Assembly: GCA_022071955.1 (NCBI GenBank) | Contig: JAJVIM010000012.1 | Location: 6,029 to 70,028, forward strand | DNA: 64,000 nucleotides | Source: Anaerolineae bacterium | GTDB taxonomy: Bacteria > Chloroflexota > Anaerolineae > 4572-78 > J111 | Direction: 5' to 3' | Part shown: in pieces, positions 10,571-20,425 of the stretch | Numbering within the stretch: the first letter of the stretch is position 1 | Layout of the letters: every line of letters begins with the position of its first letter | Translations under genes and position numbers: made by a program | Notes under the pieces: model-generated | Database searches by the model: none | Seen by the model: the letters and a program-made list of their open reading frames with translations, nothing else | Told to the model about the DNA's origin: nothing

Positions 10571-10599
10571 ATTTTACGAGGATTGCCAGCAAAAGTCAA
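10571..10599 (-). promoter_or_regulatory. Sigma-70 promoter of the peptide transporter operon
   Basis: Minus strand TTGACT (10599-10594), 17-nt spacer, TAAAAT (10576-10571). The expected start near 10564 gives a leader of about 130 nt. Within that leader a small hairpin forms around 10488-10507. No other promoter as good is seen between this gene and the divergent one. Confidence 0.7.
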
Positions 10600-10645
10600 A
10601 CACTTCCCAAAGCCGAGTGCAAATGGTATCATACGCAATCAACCT

Positions 10646-11227
10646 ATGACAATTGACAAATCTGCCCCTAACCAAAAACTCTCAGTGCCAAAACTGACCC
10701 GGCAGGCCGCCACGGCTCCGTTTACGCCAGAATTAATGGCCGTCGACCCGGTCCTGTGGGGCAGCTTTTGGCAGTTTGACGTGATTGCGCCCGGCTCCCG
10801 GCTGCCCGCGCCGGAACTGGCCCTGCTGCGAGCGGTGCGGCTGGATCAAACCTGGCCGCAAACCACCCTCCCGGCTGAATTTTTGACTGATTTGCATGCC
10901 GCCATCACTCACCCGCAGGCCGGAGTGTGGACAGTTACTCTGGGCCAGACGCCCTGCGCCGTATTTGCCGCGCCGGGGCCGGCGGGGGTGACGGTGGTTT
11001 GGTACGGCCGCGCTACCGGCTGTCTGCACGCCGGTTACCGCATGGCCCCGGCGGCCGGCCACTTTGCGGGGTTGACTCAGCAGCGCGCGCCGGGCTTTCA
11101 TTTGCCGGCCGAGGCTGTTCGCCCGCCCGGCTGGCTGGCCGAATCCGTTGCACAGCGCCCGGCCAACTCGCTGGTGGCCCGGCTCGATGCAGCCATTTTG
11201 CGCTGGCGGTTGTATGCCACCGGTTAA
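10646..11227 (+). CDS. Protein of unknown function
   Basis: A 193-residue protein that I do not recognise. No signal peptide or membrane helix is visible. It is rich in Ala, Pro and Leu, with a central stretch of predicted beta character (GVWTVTLGQTPCAVFAAPG, then GVTVVWYGRATG). The codon use is that of the neighbouring genes, with GC-rich third positions, which supports a real gene. The start at 10646 is the only ATG before the conserved-looking part, but no good ribosome site precedes it. A TATCAT hexamer 14 nt upstream might mean a very short leader. The gene is divergent from the peptide transporter operon, and no neighbour suggests a role. Confidence 0.55.
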   Translation: MTIDKSAPNQKLSVPKLTRQAATAPFTPELMAVDPVLWGSFWQFDVIAPGSRLPAPELALLRAVRLDQTWPQTTLPAEFLTDLHAAITHPQAGVWTVTLGQTPCAVFAAPGPAGVTVVWYGRATGCLHAGYRMAPAAGHFAGLTQQRAPGFHLPAEAVRPPGWLAESVAQRPANSLVARLDAAILRWRLYATG

Positions 11228-11533
11228 TATACCGTACAATCTGTCAGGCCCAGCCACATTTTAAACCTAAAGTTCTCACCGCAAAGAGCGCAGAGAACGC
11301 AAAATTTTTATTATTTCTCTGCGTCCTTCACCTGCACTGCGCGCAGGCGCAAGTGTGCGCCCTCTGGGGTGTTCAAAATTATCTTGCCTTCTCCAATAAA
11401 ACGGGCAATCATTTATTCTTGCCCCAATTGACAATCATGGTACAATCGAAGCTGGTCACCGGTCCGGCGACTCCGGTCGGCTGGGCCGCTATTCTGCACA
11501 GCATTTGCCGATAACCAACAAAGGACTAATTTA
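11228..11533. other. Intergenic region with a degraded repeat
   Basis: About 300 bases without a gene. At 11275-11330 it carries a decayed copy of the widespread 'caccgcaaagagcgcagag' type intergenic repeat, with a partial inverted copy (tctctgcgtcc). A GC-rich inverted repeat (accggtccgg/ccggt) lies at 11458-11478. The promoter of the downstream glycogen synthase is in the last 120 bases. Confidence 0.5.
11419..11446 (+). promoter_or_regulatory. Candidate promoter of the glycogen synthase gene
   Basis: TTGCCC (11419-11424), 16-nt spacer, TACAAT (11441-11446). The start codon lies about 80 nt past the expected transcription start. Confidence 0.5.
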
Positions 11534-13360
11534 ATGAAAAAACTGCGAGTTGCCATGCCTGCCTGGGAAATTGGCCGCGTGGGCAGCGGCCTGGGGACCA
11601 AAATCGGTGGCCTGGGGGTAATTGTCGAAGAACTGCCGCCCGAACTGGTCAAAGCCGCCGCTCAACAGGACATCGAGCTTGAAATTGAAACGCTGAGCCC
11701 CTGTTTTGCCCACTACGACCGCAGCCAACTGACCCAATTAGACATGAAAATCCCGGTCACCATTGGCGGGCATGCCTTTTATTTTGAGGTTTACCAGCAC
11801 ATCTTTCCCGACGGCCAGAAAGTAGTTTATTTTTGGGACGAATGGCAGTTGAGTTGGACCAGTGCCAGCGCCATTTACCCCAGCGACCCGCAGATGGCTC
11901 TAACACTGTATGCCGCCGTTAACCAGGCGATGGCCGGCTACATCAAACAACGCAATTTTGACACCATCCACCTGCACGATTATCACGTGGGGCTGGTACC
12001 CTTTTACCTGGGCGATGACTACCTGCAAAACGTGCCGGTGCATTTTACCATCCACAACGCCACCTACCAGGGCATTACCCCGCTGATCGACGGCGGGTTC
12101 AGTTCGCTGGACCGCATCAACCTGCCGGGCTGGACACTATTCCACAAATATTTTGACTTTTTTGATAACCTCAACCTGATGAAAGCCTGCCTGCTCAAAG
12201 TGTATGAAACCGGCGGCAAAATCACCACCGTCAGCGGCGATATTGCCGGCACCTGGGGCTACGCCGCCGAACTCAAAATGAACCACGATCAGGTTTGGGG
12301 CCAGGCTTACGCTCAAAAAGGTTCGCCGCCCGGCGAGGTGTTTGTGCCCAATCGCCATTTGGACCTGTTTGAAAAATTACCCGTGGCCGGCATCACCAAC
12401 GGCATGAGCGATGTCAACCGCGCCGAAAACCTGCCCTGGCTCAAAGCCAGCGTGTTACAGGACATCCAGAAAAAGCGCGGGCCAGACAACCCCATCTTCA
12501 AAAACCCGTTCACTCAGGCCGAAATGCTCAGCAAAGACCACAACTTTACCGCCGACAACCTGGATGTAAAGGCCGAACTCAAACGCTTGCTGCACCTGGA
12601 AGTGTTTGGCTCGGAACCGGTGTGGGACCCCATTTTAATTACCGCCGTTGGCCGGCTGGTGGCCCAAAAGAATTTGGGGCTGGCCGCCGATATAATTGAA
12701 CGGGTGCTCAATTACGATGGCGGCACCAAATTTGTAATTTTGGCCTCCGCGCCGGAGGACGAAGCCGACGGCAAAGCCGCCGAAGCCCACTTCTTTTCGC
12801 TGGCGGCCCGCTACCCGGATCGGGTTTATTTTAACAACGGCTTCAACCTGCCGCTCTCAAAATTAATTTTTGCCGGCGGCGACTTCTCTCTCATCCCCAG
12901 CCGTTTTGAGCCGTGTGGCCTGGTAGATTACGAAGCCAGTTTGGTGGGCAACGTGGTAATTGGCCGGGCCACCGGCGGGCTAACCAAAGTGCGCCACTGC
13001 GCCTACCTGTACGACTGGCTCGATGTGAGCGACCGCTACGGCGAAGCCAACGCCTTTTTCTGGCAGGTTAAAGCCGCCATCGATACCTACCGCCTTAACC
13101 CCACCCACCACACCTACCTGGTGCAAACGGCCATGAACATCGATGCCAGTTGGGATAAATCGGCGGCCAAATACATTGAAATGTACCGCTACGGCTTTTT
13201 AACCAAACAATGGCTGGCCGCCCGCCAGCGGCTGCTCACCGACTTTGGCGCAACGCTGGGCGATGACCGTCAGCTCTTTTCAGAATTCTTCCTGCCGGGC
13301 CACGGCGAATACGCCGACCCGTTTGACTGGGCGCTGCGGCACACCCTGGATAAATCGTGA
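11534..13360 (+). CDS. glgA: Glycogen/starch synthase, GT5 family
   Basis: A retaining glucosyltransferase of 608 residues that extends alpha-1,4-glucan from a nucleotide-glucose. The N-terminal K-x-G-G loop appears as GTKIGGLGVIVEELP (residues 21-35), and the C-terminal catalytic site as SRFEPCGLVDYEASLVGNV followed by RATGGL. HLHDYHVGLVPFYL and FTIHNATYQG are further landmarks. It is longer than E. coli GlgA (477 residues), with inserts around residues 55-110 and 250-340, so it is a divergent branch. The start has AAGGA 8 nt ahead. GlgB and a phosphohexomutase are encoded 7-14 kb away, supporting glycogen synthesis. Whether ADP- or UDP-glucose is used cannot be read from sequence. Confidence 0.85.
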   Translation: MKKLRVAMPAWEIGRVGSGLGTKIGGLGVIVEELPPELVKAAAQQDIELEIETLSPCFAHYDRSQLTQLDMKIPVTIGGHAFYFEVYQHIFPDGQKVVYFWDEWQLSWTSASAIYPSDPQMALTLYAAVNQAMAGYIKQRNFDTIHLHDYHVGLVPFYLGDDYLQNVPVHFTIHNATYQGITPLIDGGFSSLDRINLPGWTLFHKYFDFFDNLNLMKACLLKVYETGGKITTVSGDIAGTWGYAAELKMNHDQVWGQAYAQKGSPPGEVFVPNRHLDLFEKLPVAGITNGMSDVNRAENLPWLKASVLQDIQKKRGPDNPIFKNPFTQAEMLSKDHNFTADNLDVKAELKRLLHLEVFGSEPVWDPILITAVGRLVAQKNLGLAADIIERVLNYDGGTKFVILASAPEDEADGKAAEAHFFSLAARYPDRVYFNNGFNLPLSKLIFAGGDFSLIPSRFEPCGLVDYEASLVGNVVIGRATGGLTKVRHCAYLYDWLDVSDRYGEANAFFWQVKAAIDTYRLNPTHHTYLVQTAMNIDASWDKSAAKYIEMYRYGFLTKQWLAARQRLLTDFGATLGDDRQLFSEFFLPGHGEYADPFDWALRHTLDKS

Positions 13361-13450
13361 AACTTTGCACAATGTGGCTTTGACTATCTGTATCACATCG
13401 TTTATAATGCGGATGTTTGAGCAGAAACGTTTCCGCCGGGGCGGCCAATT

Positions 13451-14767
13451 ATGTTAGCCAGTGTTAAATCAACCGTTCGCCTGCTCCATCCGGGGCTTGG
13501 GCTAAAACGCTGGCTCATACTGCTGCTGATCGGCCTGATTCTCCTGAGTTTGGGGATTGGCCTGTTTCTGCGAGAACTGTACGCCGAGGTTACCTACCCT
13601 GCCGTCCTTCGGTTGCTGCTGTTGCAAAGTCTGCCGCGCGGGTGGCGAGTGATCATTTTTGCGGCCATTGGCGCCGGGTTAGCCGGGTACAGTCTTTTCC
13701 AATTAAATAAGCTGATGCTTGAAGCTTTTCTGCCAGATCAAGCCGATATGGGCTACATTGCCGAGCAGGTCTACCGCCACCGTCGCCGCCGACGGGGTGG
13801 CCCCAAAGTGGTTGTGATTGGGGGCGGAACAGGTTTAAGCGTTTTGTTGAGTGGGTTAAAACATCATACAGAAAACATTACCGCCATTGTAACTGTAGCC
13901 GATGACGGCGGCTCTTCTGGTAAGCTCCGCCGCGAGTTGGGCGTGCTGCCGCCGGGCGATTTTAGAAACTGTATTGCCGCCCTGGCCGATGACGAAGCGC
14001 TCACCACCCAATTGTTTCAGTATCGCTTCAGAAGCGGGGGGCTTGAGGGCCACAGTTTTGGCAACCTGTTCATTACTGCCATGGCCGGAGTGACCGGCTC
14101 GTTTGAAGAAGGGCTGTACCAAAGTGGGCGGGTGTTAAAAATCAGAGGGAGCATTTTGCCCAGCACGCTGGCCAATGTTACGCTCTTTGCCGAGGTTAAC
14201 GCCGGGCCGCAAACCCGTACCATTCAGGGTGAAAGCGCCATTCCCGAAGCCAATGCCCCCATCGAACGGGTTTATTTTGAGCCGGATTCGCCGCCGGCTT
14301 TTCCGCCCGCGGTGCAGGCCATTCTCAACGCCGATGTCATTGTCGCCGGGCCGGGCAGCCTGTATACCAGTGTTATCCCAAACCTGCTGGTGGCAGAAAT
14401 TACCGCCGCCATCCGGGCCAGTCACGCCAAAAAAATTTTTATTTGCAACGTGGCCAACCAACCCGGTGAAACCGATGGCTACACTCTGTCTGACTACGTG
14501 CAAGCCATTGAGGCGCACACTCAAACCGGTCCGTCTCCAGCCACCCCGAACCCACTCTTTGATTACATTTTGGCCAATAACAACCTATCCTGTCCCATTC
14601 CCAAGGCCATGAGCCACCTCACCGCCGTATTACCGGCGGTGCCGCCCGGCAGCAAATATCAGGTCATTGGCGCTGATGTGGTCGATGAAGCACACCCGTG
14701 GCGTCATAATTCAACCAAGCTGGCTAACCAATTAATGGTTTGGTTCAAAAACAATCAATTATCATAG
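13451..14767 (+). CDS. yvcK: YvcK/CofD-family gluconeogenesis factor with N-terminal membrane helices
   Basis: A 438-residue protein. Residues 1-100 hold two hydrophobic helices (about 20-43 and 57-80) that most YvcK proteins lack. From about residue 117 the Rossmann-like YvcK domain starts with KVVVIGGGTGLSVLLSGLK and VTVADDGGSSGKLRRELG, which bind a UDP-sugar in characterised homologues. LPPGDFRNCIAAL, GHSFGNLFITAM and AGPGSLYTSVIPNLL are further signatures. YvcK links UDP-GlcNAc level, cell-wall precursor flow and growth on gluconeogenic carbon sources. It stands just upstream of GAPDH, with 18 nt between stop and start, so the two are likely co-transcribed. Confidence 0.88.
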   Translation: MLASVKSTVRLLHPGLGLKRWLILLLIGLILLSLGIGLFLRELYAEVTYPAVLRLLLLQSLPRGWRVIIFAAIGAGLAGYSLFQLNKLMLEAFLPDQADMGYIAEQVYRHRRRRRGGPKVVVIGGGTGLSVLLSGLKHHTENITAIVTVADDGGSSGKLRRELGVLPPGDFRNCIAALADDEALTTQLFQYRFRSGGLEGHSFGNLFITAMAGVTGSFEEGLYQSGRVLKIRGSILPSTLANVTLFAEVNAGPQTRTIQGESAIPEANAPIERVYFEPDSPPAFPPAVQAILNADVIVAGPGSLYTSVIPNLLVAEITAAIRASHAKKIFICNVANQPGETDGYTLSDYVQAIEAHTQTGPSPATPNPLFDYILANNNLSCPIPKAMSHLTAVLPAVPPGSKYQVIGADVVDEAHPWRHNSTKLANQLMVWFKNNQLS

Positions 14768-15790
<1,023 letters not shown>

Positions 15791-15810
15791 TTTTTCAATA
15801 ATTGCACCTC

Positions 15811-15844
15811 AAAGAGAGGCTGAAACATCAGCCTCTCTTTTTTT
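15811..15844 (+). terminator. Intrinsic terminator after gap
   Basis: A 13-bp perfect stem (15811-15823 with 15828-15840) with AACA loop is followed by a run of T (15838-15844). Confidence 0.92.
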
Positions 15845-15863
15845 ACACAAAATAACTTCCTAA

Positions 15864-15892
15864 TTGACGCCGCCAGCGAATGATGTTATAAT
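15864..15892 (+). promoter_or_regulatory. Sigma-70 promoter of rho
   Basis: TTGACG (15864-15869), 17-nt spacer, consensus TATAAT (15887-15892). Start expected near 15899. A second TATAAT at 16113-16118 lacks a good -35 partner. Confidence 0.75.
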
Positions 15893-16181
15893 CGCTCTGA
15901 ATTAGATAAAATTGGGCTCCGCGCCAACAAGCGCACTTTATCTCCATTCCCCAATCAAAAAAATCCGATACTTATTGAGAACAAATCCATAAAATTAACA
16001 TTATATTGTTTTGTACTGCCTCGTAACCCGGCTGGAAAAATCAGCTTTTGTAAAGTAAACCGTATCACGTTATCTAGATTTTGTCCTTACCACCTTTGGA
16101 CATTGTTTTCCCTATAATTAACCAATAAATTCCAGGTTGTACCACAACACAGCTGAACATGGATATGTAGGAGTTTGCACT
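15893..16181 (+). other. Long AU-rich leader of rho
   Basis: About 280 nt of non-coding transcript separate the promoter from the rho start codon. The region is distinctly AT-rich compared with its neighbours and contains short C-rich, unstructured patches of the kind Rho prefers (ttatctccattccccaatc near 15938-15956; tgtccttaccacc near 16082). Rho autoregulates through its leader in several bacteria, so this is a plausible control region. No small gene is evident in it. Confidence 0.45.
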
Positions 16182-17435
<1,254 letters not shown>

Positions 17436-17484
17436 CGCCACACCGCTGCGGCGCAACGTCCCGGCCTGATGGGCCACTCCATAT

Positions 17485-17513
17485 TTGACACATCCTCAGA
17501 GGTCAGCTATCAT
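17485..17513 (+). promoter_or_regulatory. Sigma-70 promoter of the LysM-M23 gene
   Basis: TTGACA (17485-17490), 17-nt spacer, TATCAT (17508-17513). The spacer is also the left arm of the hairpin that probably ends the rho transcript. Confidence 0.7.
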
Positions 17514-17527
17514 GCTGGCCTCTTTAA
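17498..17527 (+). terminator. Probable rho-gene terminator overlapping next promoter
   Basis: A 10-bp stem with one G-U pair (17498-17507 with 17514-17523) followed by TTTAAT lies 62 nt after the rho stop codon. Confidence 0.55.
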
Positions 17528-17580
17528 TATGTGTACGCATATCGGCTTAGGCATATTATCGTAGAGATGCTCAAAACCTT

Positions 17581-18744
17581 ATGCAATCATCAATTACCCA
17601 AAAACCAACCCATCCACCAGTTAACGAAACGTCCGCAATCGCCCCAACCGCCACCACCTCGGTTGCAACAACTCTGGCTCAAACCCTAAAAAATTTCTCC
17701 CAAAACGATGGCCTAAAAAACCAAACCCTAACCCACGTGACCATGCTGGTCGTGGTGCTGCTGGTTATCGGCCTGAGCCAGCTTGATTTACCGTGGGGCG
17801 CAATCAACACCATCCGGCCTATCAAATACAATACCGCCGATTCCTCGCAAACTGGCGCAACGTCTGAGCAGCTTTTGTCGCTGCCCTCAGAATTGCACAA
17901 CATTGACGATGATGTCCTGGTTCGCGGCGCAGTACCGCGCACCATTATTCCCGATAGAAGCCCGCAGGCCGCCCCCGGACAGCCTGCCGTCGGCAGCAGC
18001 GAAATTACCGTCTACTCGGTGCAGCCGGGTGACAACATTTCGACGATTGCCGTTAAGTTTCACTTGCAGCCCGAAACCGTCATTTGGGCCAACCCTGACC
18101 TTGAATACAACCCCGATGTGTTATCGGTGGGGCAGCAGCTAACCATTTTACCGGTCGATGGTGTTTACCACCAGGTAGGCAGCGGCGATACCATTGAAGG
18201 CATTGCCGCCACCTTTCAAACTGATCCGGCGCTGATTATTAACCTGCCACTCAATGAGCTTGACCCCGATAATCCAATAATTCAGGTCGGCCAGTGGTTG
18301 GTGGTTCCCGGCGGCAGCAAACCATTCAAACCGCGTACGGTAACGGCCTACAGTGGTCCGGTGCCAGACGATGCCTCGGTCGGCACCGGTCTGTTTGGCT
18401 GGCCGGCTACCGGCAACATTAGCCAGGGCTTTTTCGGCTATCACCCCGGCCTTGATATTGCCGGCTGGATAGGCGAACCGGTGCTGGCCGCCGACTCCGG
18501 CTATGTGATTGCTGCCGGCTGGGACGCAACCGGCTACGGCCTGCACTTGGTGATTGACCACGGCAACGGCTTCCAAACTCTGTACGCTCACCTCGACTCC
18601 TACTCGGTTGAGCCAGGCACTAACGTGTCCAAAGGCCAGCAAATTGGCGAAATGGGCAACACCGGCAACTCCACTGGCCCGCACCTCCACTTTGAAATTC
18701 GGGATGGCACGGTGCAGCGCAACCCCTACGGCTTTTTGCCGTAA
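17581..18744 (+). CDS. LysM-domain M23-family metallopeptidase
   Basis: A membrane-anchored murein hydrolase or hydrolase activator, 387 residues. One hydrophobic helix (about residues 54-70) is preceded by a long Thr/Ala/Pro-rich cytoplasmic tail. Two LysM repeats follow: ITVYSVQPGDNISTIAVKF at about 140 and a more divergent YHQVGSGDTIEGIAATF at about 195. The M23 domain has its zinc ligands in YHPGLDIAG (His and Asp) and in GPHLHFEIRDG, so it should be active. LysM anchors the enzyme to peptidoglycan. The start is the first codon of the frame with weak ribosome-site support. It is transcribed alone from the promoter just upstream and ends before a strong terminator. Confidence 0.92.
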   Translation: MQSSITQKPTHPPVNETSAIAPTATTSVATTLAQTLKNFSQNDGLKNQTLTHVTMLVVVLLVIGLSQLDLPWGAINTIRPIKYNTADSSQTGATSEQLLSLPSELHNIDDDVLVRGAVPRTIIPDRSPQAAPGQPAVGSSEITVYSVQPGDNISTIAVKFHLQPETVIWANPDLEYNPDVLSVGQQLTILPVDGVYHQVGSGDTIEGIAATFQTDPALIINLPLNELDPDNPIIQVGQWLVVPGGSKPFKPRTVTAYSGPVPDDASVGTGLFGWPATGNISQGFFGYHPGLDIAGWIGEPVLAADSGYVIAAGWDATGYGLHLVIDHGNGFQTLYAHLDSYSVEPGTNVSKGQQIGEMGNTGNSTGPHLHFEIRDGTVQRNPYGFLP

Positions 18745-18900
18745 CTGATATTTGCCAATAAAAACCGATCTGTGCAATAGGTCAAATAATTCCCCGAAGG
18801 GGCGGGGGGCTTGTCCAGCAAAGCTGGATGCTTCGCAAGGGGGGAGTTCCCCCCATCATCCTCCCTTTCCATGTGCAGTTATTACACAGGTCAATAAAAA

Positions 18901-18938
18901 CAGAGGGCCGCAGCATTAATGCTGCGGCCCTCTGTTTT
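18901..18938. terminator. Bidirectional terminator, 34-nt perfect palindrome
   Basis: Bases 18901-18934 are a perfect palindrome (17-bp arms) flanked by AAAAA on the left and TTTTAT on the right. It separates the convergent M23 and phosphohexomutase genes. The 150 bases before it hold only GC-rich inverted repeats (gggggg / cccccc words at 18793-18855). Confidence 0.9.
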
Positions 18939-18963
18939 ATTGCCAAACCTTGCGGCCGGCCGG

Positions 18964-20397
18964 TTAACCGCCGGCCTGGCTTAATTCCTGAGCGGTATTG
19001 AGCATGGCCTCAACCGCGGCGTCGGTGCCGGCTTCGGCGTACAGGCGCAGCACCGGCTCCGTGCCCGATGGCCGGATCAGCAGCCAGCTATCATCGGCCA
19101 GATGGTATTTTACGCCATCATAACTATCCACTTTCACCACAGTTTCGCCGGCAATTTTCTGCGGCGAATTTTCAATGAGCCGCTGCACCATCTCGGCTTT
19201 GGGCATAAAATTTTTCAGGCGAATATCGTTGCGTTTGTAGGCAGTGGGGCCAAATTCCCGCTGCAAATCAGCAATGAGTTCGCTCAGGGGCACGCCGGCA
19301 TCGGCCACAATTTCCATCAGCAGCAGCCCTATTAGCACGCCGTCGCCCTCCGGGATGTGCCCTTTTATGCTGATACTGCCCGATTCTTCACCGCCCATCA
19401 AAATATCGTCGGTCATCATCAACTCGGCGATAACATCAAACCCAACCGGGGTTTCATGTACCTGCAAGCCGTATTTTTTGGCCAGCCGGTTGAGCATCAG
19501 CGTGCTGCTGATGGTTTTGGCAATGGCCCCGCTCAAACCACGCCGCTCGACGAGATGGCGCACCACCAGCGACATAATGGTGTGGGCGTTTACATAATTA
19601 CCCCGATCATCGACAGCGCCAATCCGGTCGGCATCGCCATCCGTTGCCAGCCCCAAATGGGCGTTTTCATTTTGCACCGTGGCGATCAGCTCCTTTAAAT
19701 TACGCTCGACGGGTTCCGGGTGAATGCCGCCGAAACCGGGGTGCAAATCGGCGTGCAGTTCGTGCACCCGAGAACGGGTGCGAGAGATGACCTCGCGGAA
19801 TGCGCCCCGCCCGGAGCCGTACATTGAATCGACCACGACCCGCAGTTCGCCGTGGTGAATGGTGTCCATATTGATCAAATTGGTGGTCAGGTGTTCGTAG
19901 TAGGGCCAGGCCGGGTCAAACCGGCGGATCAGCCCGTTATCGAGCGCCTTTTGGTAATCCATTAAATTGGCCCCAATCCGCTCGTTAACGGCGAAAAGTT
20001 TGCGCTCAATAGCGGCAATCTGCTGTTTTGAGGCCGCCCCACCGTAGGCTGCTTTCACTTTAAAGCCGTTGTAACGCGGTGGGTTGTGGCTGGCGGTAAT
20101 CATTACCCCGCCCTGCGCCTGTTTGTGAACAATGTTGTAGCTGATGGCCGGGGTGGGGGCATCGGCGCGGGCCAGGTGAGCGGTAATACCGTTGGCGGCC
20201 ATCACCCGGGCCACCTCCATCGCAAACCGGTCGGACAGAAAACGGGTATCAAAGCCGATGACAATTTCTGGCGACGGCGCGTTGTTTACTTCCAGCAGAT
20301 AATCGGCCATGGCCTGGCTAACCAGCCGCAGGTTTTCAAAGGTAAACGTTTCGGCAATAACGGCGCGCCAGCCGTCGGTTCCAAATTTGATGGTCAT
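18964..20397 (-). CDS. Phosphoglucomutase/phosphomannomutase family protein
   Basis: An alpha-D-phosphohexomutase of 477 residues that moves phosphate between C1 and C6 of a hexose. The phosphoserine loop is MITASHNPPRYNGFKVK (about residues 97-113), the metal-binding loop DGDADRIGAVD (about 240), the sugar-binding loop GGEESGSIS (about 330) and the phosphate-binding loop RPSGTEPVLRLY near the C-terminus. The start at 20397 follows GGGAGGATGC. An open frame continues 116 codons upstream but overlaps the end of the glycosyltransferase gene in another frame and shows no domain. It is the last of three closely spaced genes, 28 nt after the glycosyltransferase. It could feed glucose-1-phosphate or mannose-1-phosphate to that enzyme or to glycogen. 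Confidence 0.92.
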   Translation of the reverse strand: MTIKFGTDGWRAVIAETFTFENLRLVSQAMADYLLEVNNAPSPEIVIGFDTRFLSDRFAMEVARVMAANGITAHLARADAPTPAISYNIVHKQAQGGVMITASHNPPRYNGFKVKAAYGGAASKQQIAAIERKLFAVNERIGANLMDYQKALDNGLIRRFDPAWPYYEHLTTNLINMDTIHHGELRVVVDSMYGSGRGAFREVISRTRSRVHELHADLHPGFGGIHPEPVERNLKELIATVQNENAHLGLATDGDADRIGAVDDRGNYVNAHTIMSLVVRHLVERRGLSGAIAKTISSTLMLNRLAKKYGLQVHETPVGFDVIAELMMTDDILMGGEESGSISIKGHIPEGDGVLIGLLLMEIVADAGVPLSELIADLQREFGPTAYKRNDIRLKNFMPKAEMVQRLIENSPQKIAGETVVKVDSYDGVKYHLADDSWLLIRPSGTEPVLRLYAEAGTDAAVEAMLNTAQELSQAGG

Positions 20398-20425
20398 GCA
20401 TCCTCCCAGATTGGTTGAGTGTGAT

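Noticed and set aside
16113..16118. Second rho promoter at TATAAT
   Set aside because: No acceptable -35 or extended -10 motif at the right distance.
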